This document shows positions 1-8,721 of a DNA stretch of 64,000 bases, in pieces; position 1 is the first letter of the stretch; each line of letters starts with the position of its first letter. This DNA is from Geobacter sp. (GTDB taxonomy: Bacteria > Desulfobacterota > Desulfuromonadia > Geobacterales > Pseudopelobacteraceae). Position numbers and translations under genes: made by a program. The stretch is taken from assembly GCA_003574895.1 (NCBI GenBank), contig PJFB01000001.1, positions 62,001 through 126,000 on the forward strand, given 5' to 3'. Below the pieces are notes generated by a model that was not told the DNA's origin, made no database searches, and saw only the letters and a program-made list of their open reading frames with translations.

Positions 1-812
1 AACTGGGTTACTCCAAAACTGGCGGTTACATGCAGGCCATTGCCAAAATCATGGGCCTCGCATATGGAACGCAGCTTTTCAGACAATGCAGAGGCATGGC
101 TCTGATCGCTTTTGGGAATGAGCACCATGAATTCTTCTCCACCCCAGCGGGCAAATATATCATGGGCCCTGATGTTGTCCGAAACCAGCTGGGCGACCTC
201 TTTCAAAACATGATCACCCACATTGTGGCTGTAGGTGTCATTGACCAGTTTGAAGTGATCCAAGTCAAACATGATCAGTGATAATTCACAGTTGTATCTT
301 CTGGCACGCTGCAGCTCCGCCTCCAGTAATTCATTAAACATAAGCCTGTTATAAATGCCGGTCAGATAGTCAATGCGGGCCTGACGCTCAAACAGGTCCC
401 TGGTCTGTTTGAGCGCAATCTCCAGTTTTTTCCGTTCAACGGCATAAAACATGGATCGCTTCAGAATTCTGCCGTCAATATCGCCCTTTAAAAGATAATC
501 CTGGGCGCCTGCCTTGACGGCCTCAATTGCAAAGGATTCATCGGAGTGGCCGGTCAGGACAATGATCGGTAAGCTAGGTGCGGCCTCCAGCAAGCGGGTT
601 ATAGTGGAAAGTCCGCTGCTGTCAGGCAGATTCATATCAAGCAAAATCATATTGCAATGATTCTGCCGCAGATAGTCCAAGCCTTCGGATAGTCGTTCGG
701 TATTTACAAGGCAAGCTTTACATTCTTGTTGCTCAAGCATCTCTTCAATCAGCAGCGCGTCACCTGGATCATCCTCGATCAGCAAGATGGTCTGCAGAGA
801 GTTGTTGTTCAT
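1..812 (-). CDS. Response regulator with receiver and GGDEF domains (diguanylate cyclase), 3' end outside window
   Basis: Predicted cytoplasmic diguanylate cyclase making c-di-GMP from GTP under control of a phosphorylated receiver. Translating the reverse strand from the ATG at 812 gives a CheY-like receiver (residues about 8-125, acidic pair D14/D15, phospho-acceptor D59 in LLDMNLPD, conserved Lys in LLKGD). A short linker leads to a GGDEF domain with the active loop RWGGEEF near residue 223. An RAHD inhibitory-site motif (RxxD) sits five residues before the loop, so product inhibition is expected. The frame is still open at base 1, so the C-terminal end of the GGDEF domain is missing here. 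Its start codon overlaps the stop of the upstream histidine kinase by four bases (ATGA), which implies translational coupling and makes the kinase the likely phosphodonor; that pairing is inferred. Confidence 0.93.
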   Translation of the reverse strand, partial: MNNNSLQTILLIEDDPGDALLIEEMLEQQECKACLVNTERLSEGLDYLRQNHCNMILLDMNLPDSSGLSTITRLLEAAPSLPIIVLTGHSDESFAIEAVKAGAQDYLLKGDIDGRILKRSMFYAVERKKLEIALKQTRDLFERQARIDYLTGIYNRLMFNELLEAELQRARRYNCELSLIMFDLDHFKLVNDTYSHNVGDHVLKEVAQLVSDNIRAHDIFARWGGEEFMVLIPKSDQSHASALSEKLRSICEAHDFGNGLHVTASFGVTQ

Positions 813-3800
813 GAAATCATCTCCAAATTTTGGGGTGTTGTAGGTATTGTGAAATAAAAGGTGGAGCCAGTCCCTGATGCAGACTCGACCCATATTTTCC
901 CGCCGTGGCGTTCGACGATCTTCTGGCAGACCGCCAGGCCGATACCGGTACCGGGATATTCCGACCTGGTGTGCAGACGCTGGAAGATGGCAAAGATCCG
1001 CTCATAAAACTCCGGGGCAATCCCTATGCCATTATCCGCAACAGAGAAAAGCCATTCTTTGTGTTTCCGGACAGCGTTGATGGCTATTTTGGGAGGTGCG
1101 GCGCCACGATATTTAATGGCGTTGCCGATCAGATTCTGAAACAGTTGCCCAAGTTGGCTCTGATCGGACTGAATAACCGGCAGCGGCCCACAGACAACCT
1201 CGGCGGCACATTCCTTGATGGCCAGTTCCATGTCTTTTAAAACCCTAAAAACTACCACGGAAGTGTCGGTCTCCGCCAGCTCTCTGCTGCTGCGCATGAT
1301 CCGCGAGTAGCTCAGCAAATCGTTGATCAAGCTGCGCATCCTAGTGGCACCATCAACTATGTACGCCATATAGGATTCAGCCTTTTCATCAAGGCTTTCT
1401 TTATAGCGGTTTGCAAGCAACTCGGTGAAACCGGCAATCTTGCGCAGCGGTTCCTGCAGGTCGTGGGAGGCAACATAGGCGAATTGCTCCAGATCACGAT
1501 TGGAACGAGCCAGGTTTTCCTCGGTCTCCTTAATGGCGGATATATCACGGATTGATTCTATGGCCCCAATTCTGATTCCATCCGCATTGCGCAATGGTGC
1601 AACCACGGCCCAGACATGGGCACCTTTCCCATTAAACAGAGCAGGGCAGAATGTCTCTGCAAACAGACGTTCCCCCAATTTTGTGACGCCTTGGTATTTT
1701 GTTTTGATTTCATCGTCATCAACATCAATAAGGTCAAGCAACTGATTCCGGCGTTCACCATAAAATGGAATGGTGTAGGCATGGTCGCCCTGTCCCAGCA
1801 TCTTCTCCTTGGGAACACCGCTCATCTCTTCCATGGCCCTGTTCCAGGCAATAACCTTTTTTTCCCGGTCTACAACAAAGGTTGCATCAGGTAAAAAATC
1901 AAATATGTCGGTCTGGAGCTGGCGAGACTCTCGTAGCGAGGCCTCAATTTCCTTACGTTTGGTAATGTCGCGGGAAGAAGCATAGAGAAGCTTTTTGCCA
2001 TCAAGCTGGAAGCCACAGGCACTTACTTCAACATCGAAGATCGTCCCATTGCATCGGCGGTGCCTGGTTTCAAAGATTGCAGGAGTATCGATCAGCTCCC
2101 GAATTTTCGCGCCCAGCGACTCTTTTGGGATTTTGGCCTCCCAATCCGTGACGTTAAGGCTTGGTTCGTCCTCGGCTTTATAGCCCAGCATCTGTCGGAA
2201 GGCGGCATTCGATTCCACCAGGTTGCCATCCTGGTCAAGGATATGGATGCCGTCACTGGCCACTGACTGTAGTGTTTGATAGCGGATGCCCAGTTTGTGG
2301 CGTTCTTCCTCGTTGCGCTTGCGTTCCGTGATCTCCCATACGATATCACCGAGATAGGATATTAACTCGATATCCTGATCCACATAATCCGCTTGTTTGT
2401 TGCCTACTCCCAGAATTGCCACCACTAGGTCGGCACGGAAGATTGGTACGACCAGTTCTCGGATCACTGGAGCATGGCCTTCCGGCAGGCCTTTACGGTT
2501 GGGCAGCGAAGGGTAGTCGTTATGGATAACCGGCCGCCGCTGGCGGATACAGTCGGCCCAGACGCCAGCATCTTCGATTCGATAATGCAATCCATGTCCA
2601 TCGCTGGTGCAAAATTCGTTGAGCGTGCGGGTAGACCAGGTTTGCAGGGCGATGGTTTGCTGGTCTGATTCGACAAAGTGGTAAAAACCGATTGGGCTGC
2701 TGCTTAGCCTACAGACTTCATCCAGTGTATGCGTGAACAGGTCATGCATATCGTGCTTTACCGCGTACTCCATCAGGCTCAGCCTCAGGTTAATCAGCTC
2801 CTGTGCACGCGCTGCCTGAAATGACAATCCCCGTTGGCGTCTCTGAAGTAGCACCAAGCCGGTTCCGGCAGAAAAGCTGATCAGCACAAATGCAAAAACC
2901 TGTTTGAGTGTGGCGAGGCGCCAGTGTTCATAGATGGCGGATTGGTCCCTGCTGCAAGCGACATAAAGCGATTTGTCCATTGTCAGTTTCTGTGGTTGGA
3001 CAGTACGCAGTGCTATAACCCGTGCCGAGGTGTAACTGGGGGATTTTCCGGTAAAAACATTTTCGTTTTTCCCGCTATCCCGATGACGAGTGAAGAAGGT
3101 GCCCGGTAGCGACAATCTCTTTCCGGGTTGTCCATTCTGGTCCGGGACAATCATAAATCTAATGCCGTCACCATGGTTGATGGAGCTTAACATATCTGGC
3201 GCATAGAGAACTGAGTTCAGCAGCACATAAAAGTACTCCGGATCAAGTGCCGCAGTGACAACCCCGGAAAATTCTCCGTTTGGCGAGTGGATAACACGCG
3301 ATAAATTGATAACGAAAGATCCAAGTACGGTCTTGAATGGTGGGGATATGTATAATTCGGAAGTATTGTTGTCTTTTTCGGGGGTAGAAAAATAATCACG
3401 GGCACGAAAGTTTCTGTTTAGTAATTCTTCCCGGCTAGAGGCTATTACATCCCCGTTCTGATCAAGAACCAACATGGAACGTACACCTGGCATGGAATTC
3501 GTCAATGCTTGCAAGCGAAGATTGGCTAACCTAGAGTGCTTGTTCCTGTGAAGGTACGGCATGTCCTTTATAACAGAGGTTAACGACAGGTTAGTAGCCA
3601 CAATCTGTCGCTCAATGTTTAAGGCAATGACCCGGGCCTGAGTTTGCAGGCGTTGGTGCTCTTGATTGGTTGTATTGCGATGGTCGGCAAAGCTTTGGTA
3701 GCCAAACACGCTGGCAAGAACTGTCAAGCCAAGTATCAACATCAGCCATTGATTGCTGATGCTGTGCCCCAGTGTCACTTGATTAACATCTAGCTCGCTG

Positions 3801-3829
3801 ATGGTGTGTTTCCCAGGTTTGCCACCCAT
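809..3829 (-). CDS. Membrane sensor histidine kinase (Cache-type sensor, GAF, two PAS, HisKA, HATPase)
   Basis: A 1,006-residue inner-membrane sensor kinase. Order seen: transmembrane helix at about 27-47; a roughly 260-residue periplasmic part that looks like a double-Cache/PDC ligand sensor; a second helix at about 310-328; a GAF domain (about 355-520); two PAS domains (about 525-640 and 650-760, each followed by a PAC-like segment ending in a DIT/DIS motif); a HisKA dimerisation domain with the phospho-acceptor H789 in the motif SHDLQEPLRK; and a HATPase domain with an N-box (NLIGNAIKY), G1 (DNGIGI) and G2 (GTGIGLA). The HDLQEP variant is the one used by phytochrome-like kinases. The 3' end overlaps the receiver-GGDEF gene by four bases, so the two form a cognate-looking pair. 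The ligand is unknown. No receiver domain is fused to it. Confidence 0.95.
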   Translation of the reverse strand: MGGKPGKHTISELDVNQVTLGHSISNQWLMLILGLTVLASVFGYQSFADHRNTTNQEHQRLQTQARVIALNIERQIVATNLSLTSVIKDMPYLHRNKHSRLANLRLQALTNSMPGVRSMLVLDQNGDVIASSREELLNRNFRARDYFSTPEKDNNTSELYISPPFKTVLGSFVINLSRVIHSPNGEFSGVVTAALDPEYFYVLLNSVLYAPDMLSSINHGDGIRFMIVPDQNGQPGKRLSLPGTFFTRHRDSGKNENVFTGKSPSYTSARVIALRTVQPQKLTMDKSLYVACSRDQSAIYEHWRLATLKQVFAFVLISFSAGTGLVLLQRRQRGLSFQAARAQELINLRLSLMEYAVKHDMHDLFTHTLDEVCRLSSSPIGFYHFVESDQQTIALQTWSTRTLNEFCTSDGHGLHYRIEDAGVWADCIRQRRPVIHNDYPSLPNRKGLPEGHAPVIRELVVPIFRADLVVAILGVGNKQADYVDQDIELISYLGDIVWEITERKRNEEERHKLGIRYQTLQSVASDGIHILDQDGNLVESNAAFRQMLGYKAEDEPSLNVTDWEAKIPKESLGAKIRELIDTPAIFETRHRRCNGTIFDVEVSACGFQLDGKKLLYASSRDITKRKEIEASLRESRQLQTDIFDFLPDATFVVDREKKVIAWNRAMEEMSGVPKEKMLGQGDHAYTIPFYGERRNQLLDLIDVDDDEIKTKYQGVTKLGERLFAETFCPALFNGKGAHVWAVVAPLRNADGIRIGAIESIRDISAIKETEENLARSNRDLEQFAYVASHDLQEPLRKIAGFTELLANRYKESLDEKAESYMAYIVDGATRMRSLINDLLSYSRIMRSSRELAETDTSVVVFRVLKDMELAIKECAAEVVCGPLPVIQSDQSQLGQLFQNLIGNAIKYRGAAPPKIAINAVRKHKEWLFSVADNGIGIAPEFYERIFAIFQRLHTRSEYPGTGIGLAVCQKIVERHGGKIWVESASGTGSTFYFTIPTTPQNLEMIS

Positions 3830-3976
3830 TTAATATGCTCCGTTCCGGATTAAAAACATGCTGGTGTGTTTGTTGGGCAGGTCGAATACAATATAAAAAC
3901 AGGTGCGAACATTTAGCCAGTAACAAAGTATGATGCGGATTAGTATGTGCAAATATTTTTACGTGGCAGAAACATT

Positions 3977-4011
3977 GAATCCGACAACCGCACAAAGCAG
4001 TTATCGGATTC
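3977..4011 (-). terminator. Hairpin just downstream of tRNA-Arg
   Basis: Inverted repeat with 12-base arms (GAATCCGACAAC / GTTATCGGATTC, one mismatch) and an 11-base loop, placed right after the 3' end of the reverse-strand tRNA-Arg gene. On that strand it is followed by a weakly T-rich AATGTTTCTG. Probable transcript end for the tRNA; the poor U-tract keeps confidence moderate. Confidence 0.5.
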
Positions 4012-4020
4012 AGTAAAGTT

Positions 4021-4097
4021 TGGCGCGCCCGGAGAGATTCGAACTCCCGACAACCTGGTTCGAAGCCAGGGACTCTATCCAGCTGAGCTACGGGCGC
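4021..4097 (-). tRNA. tRNA-Arg(UCG)
   Basis: Reverse-strand cloverleaf of 77 bases with encoded CCA. The acceptor stem GCGCCCG pairs with CGGGCGC, the D-arm is GCTC...GAGT-like, and the anticodon stem CCTGG/CCAGG encloses the loop CTTCGAA, giving anticodon TCG (UCG in RNA) for arginine CGA/CGN codons. The T-arm carries GTTCGAATC. Discriminator base is G. Confidence 0.96.
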
Positions 4098-4119
4098 TTA
4101 TGGAGAAGTGAGGTCGGCT

Positions 4120-4626
4120 CTACTGCAATGTCACGCTGATTGGCAGAGTAAAGCCGCTAAGTGAGTTGCCTAGTGTATCTATCACCGATACGGCTGTGGC
4201 TTGGGCTGGGAAGCTGGAAGTTGTTACTGTTGAGCCTGATGCGATAGACGCTGTGATGGTCATATATTCGCCATTCCCGAAACCTGTTGCGTTTATGATG
4301 GCAACAGATACCAGTCTTGTGTTTGGATCGTAAGATTGTGCCCCAAATGATCCGTTTGCCACGCCGGAGATGGTAACAACGCCACTGGCTATTTCACCTG
4401 TGGCAGGGTTGGTCGCAAGCGAAACCCCTGACGGTAGCGTAAAAGTGACCTGAATACCTCCTATGAGTGTGCCGGAGGGGATACCAAGGATGTTCAATTT
4501 CAGGATGGCAGTCGTTGGGGAAGTGGACACAGGGGTCGTTTCGCCGCCACCGCCACCGCCGCCGCACCCTGTCAGGGCAAACATCAAACCGGATATGATT
4601 GTTAGAAGGACGAATCTGCGTATCAT
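4120..4626 (-). CDS. Small glycine-tract lipoprotein, cohesin-like beta domain
   Basis: A 168-residue predicted lipoprotein. The N-terminus has a lipoprotein signal (MIRR, hydrophobic stretch, lipobox LTGC with the modified Cys at about residue 21) followed by a run of seven glycines and a Thr/Pro-rich linker. The remaining ~130 residues are rich in Val, Thr, Ser and Gly (segments such as VTFTLPSGV and GEIASGVVTISG) and resemble the cohesin-type beta-sandwich small lipoproteins common in Geobacter. The resemblance to a cohesin fold is by pattern only. It lies alone between tRNA-Arg and a divergent sigma-54 activator gene. Export to the outer membrane or surface is likely; the function is unknown. 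Confidence 0.8.
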   Translation of the reverse strand: MIRRFVLLTIISGLMFALTGCGGGGGGGETTPVSTSPTTAILKLNILGIPSGTLIGGIQVTFTLPSGVSLATNPATGEIASGVVTISGVANGSFGAQSYDPNTRLVSVAIINATGFGNGEYMTITASIASGSTVTTSSFPAQATAVSVIDTLGNSLSGFTLPISVTLQ

Positions 4627-5013
4627 CTGATATTTCCTATTAAAAGATATTAGGTTGAAAAGCTGTAAAAAAAACTTACAATATTTGAGTCGGTTTTAAT
4701 GGTTTGGGCAAGATGTTAAGTTAGTTGGTATATCAACATGTTATTCGGTTTTGACTTGGATGAGCTATTAGCGTTTGTTTTTTTCGCAGGCATTGCAAAA
4801 GAGTAGCAGCTGTCTTTTACATATAATTATATTTTTTCAATTTCAACGTGTGTACCACGTATTGGTTTTTCTTACAATCACTTTGGGCTGAGTTCATGGT
4901 CACTGGAGTTAATTACACAACCCATGAACCGAATCAATAGAGGTGAAATCCGATCATGGGCAGGGAATAAGCCTACTGCCTTTGATATTAAATGTCAATC
5001 GAGGTGATGACGT
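4627..5013. other. 387-bp intergenic region between divergent lipoprotein and sigma-54 activator genes
   Basis: AT-rich spacer between two divergently read genes, so it should hold both promoters. No gene is apparent. Visible dyads are TTCATGG (4893-4899) paired with CCATGAA (4922-4928), and GGCAG/CTGCC around 4958-4981. No convincing -24/-12 or -35/-10 pair could be assigned. A clear ribosome site (GAGGTG) precedes the activator gene at about 5000. Confidence 0.4.
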
Positions 5014-6444
5014 ATGAATTGCCCCAAATCATTGCCAATTTTACTTGTTGACGATGAAGCTCCGATCTTGAAAGCATCTGCCCTGATGTTGCAAAGCAGG
5101 GGGTTCACCAATATCATCAGCGTGCAGGACAGCCGTGAAGTAATGGCGTTACTGGCCTCGCAGCCAATTGCGGTTGTTGTTGTCGACATGTTCATGCCGG
5201 GTATTACCGGTCGAGAATTGCTGACCCGGATCAACGGCATGTACCCAGAAGTCTTGGTCATCATAATGACTTCACTGGAAGAAACCCAGACAGTTGTTGA
5301 TTGCATGCGCAACGGGGCCTTCGATTATCTGGTCAAACCGGTTGATCCGGATCGCCTTGAGGCTACCTTGACCAGGGCACTGGATGTACGGGCGCTTTCC
5401 CGCGAGGTGACCACGCTCAAAGAGTACCTGTTGACCGACTGCCTGGCAAATCCCGAGGCCTTTGACGAAATCAAGACCCAGGACAAGCGGATGCGCGCCA
5501 TATTTCAGTATGTTGAGGTAATCGCACCGTCGCGCCAGCCTGTCCTGATAACCGGTGAAACCGGAGTCGGCAAGGATTTGCTCTGCAAGGCCATTCACTC
5601 GGTTTGCCGTTGTAAGGGTGAACTGGTTGCGGTCAACGTGGCCGGCCTGGATGACGCCATGTTTTCCGATACGCTTTTCGGGCACAAGCGTGGGGCCTAT
5701 ACCGGTGCCGACCAAGCCCGCGATGGTTTGATCTCCCGGGCAGCGGGCGGAACCATTTTTCTGGACGAGATTGGTGATTTGAGCGATTCCTCGCAGATAA
5801 AGCTGCTGCGGCTGTTGCAGGAGCATGAGTATTATCCGGTCGGTTCAGATACCCCACGCAAAAGCGATGCCCGTGTTGTTGTCGCTACCAACAAGTCACT
5901 CAGGAATTTGATTGCGGATGGAAAATTCCGCAATGATCTCTATTATCGGCTCTGCACCCATCAGATAGAGATTCCGCCGTTACGGGATCGCCCCGATGAT
6001 ATCATGTTTCTGGTGGATCATTTCCTTCAGAAGGCTGCCGACACCTTGGGGCGCAATCGGCTTTACGCGCCGCCGGAATTGACTAAAATAATATGCGGAT
6101 ACAGTTTCCCGGGCAACGTCAGGGAGTTGGAAGCCATGGTTTATGATGCTGTCGTACGTGCCTCAGCGGGAGAAATGCCACTGGACGGCTTCAAGGAAGC
6201 GGTTGGCAACCTAAGTCTGCATGAAGGGCCCCATGCTTCGCTAAACGCGGAAAACAGGCGGCAACTCCTGCACTCTATCTTTGGAAAATTTCCCACTATC
6301 CGGCAGATGGAGGATTTAATGATTCAGGAAGCGATAAAAGAGGCAAAGGGAAATCAGGGCGCTGCCGCGAATATTCTGGGTATTACCCGCCAAACCCTGA
6401 ACAAGAGGTTGGGCGAGATCAGAAAAGAGGAGGGCACCCGGTAG
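5014..6444 (+). CDS. NtrC-family sigma-54-dependent response regulator
   Basis: A 476-residue enhancer-binding activator of sigma-54 RNA polymerase. It has a receiver domain (about 8-122; D13/D14, phospho-acceptor D58 in VVVDMFMPG), an AAA+ domain (about 145-370) with Walker A GETGVGKD, the sigma-54 contact loop in the GAYTGA form rather than GAFTGA, Walker B FLDEIGDL and arginine-finger region PLRDRPDD, and a C-terminal Fis-type helix-turn-helix (about 435-472, AAANILGITRQTLNKRL). The Phe-to-Tyr change in GAFTGA is tolerated in known activators. The ATG at 5014 is preceded by GAGGTGATGAC. No kinase lies beside it in an operon; the large kinase at 809-3829 is the nearest candidate but already has its own partner. 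Target genes unknown. Confidence 0.95.
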   Translation: MNCPKSLPILLVDDEAPILKASALMLQSRGFTNIISVQDSREVMALLASQPIAVVVVDMFMPGITGRELLTRINGMYPEVLVIIMTSLEETQTVVDCMRNGAFDYLVKPVDPDRLEATLTRALDVRALSREVTTLKEYLLTDCLANPEAFDEIKTQDKRMRAIFQYVEVIAPSRQPVLITGETGVGKDLLCKAIHSVCRCKGELVAVNVAGLDDAMFSDTLFGHKRGAYTGADQARDGLISRAAGGTIFLDEIGDLSDSSQIKLLRLLQEHEYYPVGSDTPRKSDARVVVATNKSLRNLIADGKFRNDLYYRLCTHQIEIPPLRDRPDDIMFLVDHFLQKAADTLGRNRLYAPPELTKIICGYSFPGNVRELEAMVYDAVVRASAGEMPLDGFKEAVGNLSLHEGPHASLNAENRRQLLHSIFGKFPTIRQMEDLMIQEAIKEAKGNQGAAANILGITRQTLNKRLGEIRKEEGTR

Positions 6445-6460
6445 CATCCTATGCTGCCGA
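6438..6460. terminator. Short hairpin between convergent genes
   Basis: The 24-bp gap between the activator stop and the convergent TPR gene contains GGTAGCAT / ATGCTGCC around a three-base loop. It is short and has no T-run; it may act as a weak bidirectional end signal. Confidence 0.25.
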
Positions 6461-6468
6461 GTGACGTG

Positions 6469-7428
6469 TCATTTGCCGTAGCGCTTGATAAAGTTCCGCA
6501 CTTGCCGGGCGGTTTCACTGGAAGGGTCAAGCACTAGATAGCGCCGCCATATTTCCAGCGCCCGCACCGTATCGTTAAGATCGAAAGCATGGACGTAACC
6601 AAGATTGTAGAGGCTCTCCAGGTTGCCGGGGTCAATGGAGATCACCTTTTCAAAGTTCTTCACTGCCTGCGCAATATTCCCCGATTGCCGGAACATGGCT
6701 CCCTGGTCATTCAGAACATCAATATTGTCCGCTTTCAGGGCCAGGGCGTGATCATATGCGTTAATGGCCTGTTCGGGCATATCGGCATCATAATAGGCGT
6801 TGCCCAATTCAATCCATGATTCCAGATTGCCCGGTTCTGTCTGAGTGCGTTGTTGTGCGATCGTAATTCGTTGCTGAACTTCTTGGGCAATCTGATCTGA
6901 TAATGGTTCACCGGACTGGGGGTTTTCTATCGTTGTGTCTGCTGTGCCTTCTTCGTCGATAGGGTTTTCTTCCGGATCAGGGCAGACCTGCCGTGCTGTC
7001 AGGCCAAGTACCGAGCCTTCAATAATGGCATCGGGCTGGCCCCCTCCCTTGAGACGGTCCAACCTCTTGCCAGATGGTCCGATAATGTCGGTGAATTCCA
7101 GGACCGCGCTGTTTTCACCGCAATCCACCTTGTAAAACTCCCTGTGTAGTCGATAATTGCTTTTGCCGAACACTATTGCCGCTTCCCTGCGTTTCAATTC
7201 GTTAAGCGGAATATACCTGAGCCATACCGTCAGGCTGCCTTGGTCGCTTAATTGCACCGAAGCCGTATCGATGGCAACTTTATGGCTTTCGGTCCTGGCA
7301 ATATTCTGCCACTGTGAAGCCTGGCCCGTGGCTGGGGCATTGCTTGCCAGCAGAATGGCGTAAAGCAATAACTTGAATGTGTGTGGATTAATTAAAGCGG
7401 CTGTCCTGGCTCCGATGCCTATCTGCAT
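6469..7428 (-). CDS. Exported TPR-repeat protein
   Basis: Predicted periplasmic or membrane-tethered protein of 319 residues. The ATG at 7428 is preferred over an upstream in-frame start because GGGGAG lies about 12 bases upstream and the resulting N-terminus reads as a signal sequence (positive start, then FKLLLYAILLASNAPATGQA). Residues about 40-160 form a domain that recurs in Geobacter proteins: a surface-antigen-like segment with conserved Trp, Tyr and one Cys (VDCGENSAVLEF). A Glu/Pro-rich linker follows. The C-terminal ~120 residues contain three tetratricopeptide repeats (ESWIELGNAYYD, DVLNDQGAMFRQSG, ESLYNLGYVHAF), a scaffold for protein contacts. It converges on the sigma-54 activator gene with a 24-bp gap. 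Partner unknown. Confidence 0.85.
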   Translation of the reverse strand: MQIGIGARTAALINPHTFKLLLYAILLASNAPATGQASQWQNIARTESHKVAIDTASVQLSDQGSLTVWLRYIPLNELKRREAAIVFGKSNYRLHREFYKVDCGENSAVLEFTDIIGPSGKRLDRLKGGGQPDAIIEGSVLGLTARQVCPDPEENPIDEEGTADTTIENPQSGEPLSDQIAQEVQQRITIAQQRTQTEPGNLESWIELGNAYYDADMPEQAINAYDHALALKADNIDVLNDQGAMFRQSGNIAQAVKNFEKVISIDPGNLESLYNLGYVHAFDLNDTVRALEIWRRYLVLDPSSETARQVRNFIKRYGK

Positions 7429-7557
7429 TGTCTTCTTCTCCCCTGTTTGGGCAGTTACACAAAACAGTAATGATGATGACATTTTAGTTATGCAAAGTTA
7501 AATTTCAATACAATTTGTTTTCCAAGTGTAATTATATGGGGATCGGCCCGTTCCGGC

Positions 7558-7600
7558 TTGACGCAAAAACCGATTTGAGGTAGTTTCCCGATGGGAAACT
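7558..7600 (+). promoter_or_regulatory. Possible promoter and 8-bp palindrome before rsmD
   Basis: TTGACG (7558-7563), 17 bases, then TAGTTT (7581-7586) fits a weak sigma-70 promoter. A perfect 8-bp inverted repeat AGTTTCCC-GAT-GGGAAACT (7582-7600) overlaps the -10/start region, ending six bases before the ribosome site GGAAGAGG. It could be an operator or a 5'-leader hairpin. Confidence 0.4.
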
Positions 7601-7623
7601 GTTAAGGGAAGAGGTTGAACGGT

Positions 7624-8187
7624 ATGCGCGTGATAGCGGGGAGAGCACGGGGAACGCGGCTCGCTGCGCCACGGGGAATGAATACGCGGCCAACCGCCGA
7701 TCGGGTCCGGGAAGCCCTTTTCAGCATAATTGAGAGTCGTTTCGGGCTGGATGACGCCCGTATTCTGGATATCTGTTCAGGCACCGGCAGCTTGGGAATA
7801 GAGGCCCTTAGCCGGGGGGGCGCAAGCTGCACTTTCATTGAGAGCGACAGAAACGCGATTGCAGCTTTGAGGCAAAATCTGCAGGCCACTCGCGTGACGG
7901 AACAATCCGAACTTCTGGCGATGGATGCCCACAAGGCCCTGCATCTCCTGGCTTCGCGCGGAGCGCACTTCGATGTAATCTTTTTTGATCCGCCTTATGA
8001 TTCCAGATTGTATGCCACCGTTCCGGAAGCAGTCGGCGATCTCGGCATATTGGCTGCAGACGGTTTGTTAATAGTTGAATGCGCCGCAAGAAAACCCCTG
8101 TCCGACATCCTTGGAAGGTTAAGGAAGAACGACAGTCGCATTTATGGTGATACAACACTGGAGTTTTATGTATTGGAGGGAGAATGA
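7624..8187 (+). CDS. rsmD: 16S rRNA (guanine(966)-N2)-methyltransferase RsmD
   Basis: SAM-dependent methyltransferase that modifies G966 of 16S rRNA during 30S assembly. The family start MRVIAGRARG matches the ATG at 7624, which has GGAAGAGG about nine bases upstream; a TTG at 7615 lies directly against that site and is less likely. Motifs: substrate-side R-P-T-A-D-R-V-R-E-A-L-F, the SAM-binding DICSGTGSLGIEALSRG, and the catalytic FDPPY. At 187 residues it is normal for the family. It overlaps coaD by four bases (ATGA), the usual rsmD-coaD pairing. Confidence 0.96.
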   Translation: MRVIAGRARGTRLAAPRGMNTRPTADRVREALFSIIESRFGLDDARILDICSGTGSLGIEALSRGGASCTFIESDRNAIAALRQNLQATRVTEQSELLAMDAHKALHLLASRGAHFDVIFFDPPYDSRLYATVPEAVGDLGILAADGLLIVECAARKPLSDILGRLRKNDSRIYGDTTLEFYVLEGE

Positions 8188-8699
8188 AGAAGATCGCCGT
8201 CTATCCCGGCTCTTTCGATCCTATTACCTATGGTCACCTGGACATCATCCGTCGCACCCTGACTATTTTCGATGAAGTTATCGTGGCTGTTGCCCGCAAC
8301 TCGATGAAGAACGCTCTCTTCACCACAGAGGAACGAGTGGCATTGATTCAGGAAGTTCTGAAAGATGAAAGCAGGGTCTCTGTTGACACTTTTGCCGGAC
8401 TTCTGATAAATTACGTTTCTTCCAGAGGAGCTCACGTCATAATACGAGGACTGAGGGCCATATCCGATTTTGAGTACGAGTTTCAGATCGCCCAGATGAA
8501 CAGTACTATCGGGCAGGAGATAGAAACGCTTTTCATGATGACATCCATCCAGTACGGTTACCTTTCGTCTTCTATCGTCAAGGAAGTTTGCTGCCTGAAC
8601 GGTAATGTCGATGGGTTCGTACCCATGGAGGTCAAGACGGCCCTAAGGAATAAGTATGGTTTTGACAACGGCAATGAAACAATAATAAAACGCAGCTAA
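8184..8699 (+). CDS. coaD: Phosphopantetheine adenylyltransferase CoaD
   Basis: Transfers AMP from ATP to 4'-phosphopantetheine, the penultimate step of coenzyme A synthesis. The N-terminus YPGSFDPITYGHLD carries the nucleotidyltransferase T-x-G-H site (H18). The C-terminal signature is present as SSSIVKEVCCLNGNVDGFVP, with Ser in place of the more usual Thr of ISSTxVKE. At 171 residues it is slightly longer than the common 158-165, owing to a charged C-terminal tail. Its start codon overlaps the rsmD stop, so it is translated from the same message. Confidence 0.97.
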   Translation: MKKIAVYPGSFDPITYGHLDIIRRTLTIFDEVIVAVARNSMKNALFTTEERVALIQEVLKDESRVSVDTFAGLLINYVSSRGAHVIIRGLRAISDFEYEFQIAQMNSTIGQEIETLFMMTSIQYGYLSSSIVKEVCCLNGNVDGFVPMEVKTALRNKYGFDNGNETIIKRS

Positions 8700-8721
8700 C
8701 CAGATCAAGGAGGAAGGTAAG

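Noticed and set aside
30-281. Forward-strand frame at the left edge
   Set aside because: Antisense to the GGDEF domain, whose RxxD and GGEEF motifs show the true coding strand.
4627-5013. Sigma-54 promoter upstream of the NtrC-type gene
   Set aside because: Candidate GG and GC pairs have wrong spacing; left as an unassigned regulatory region.
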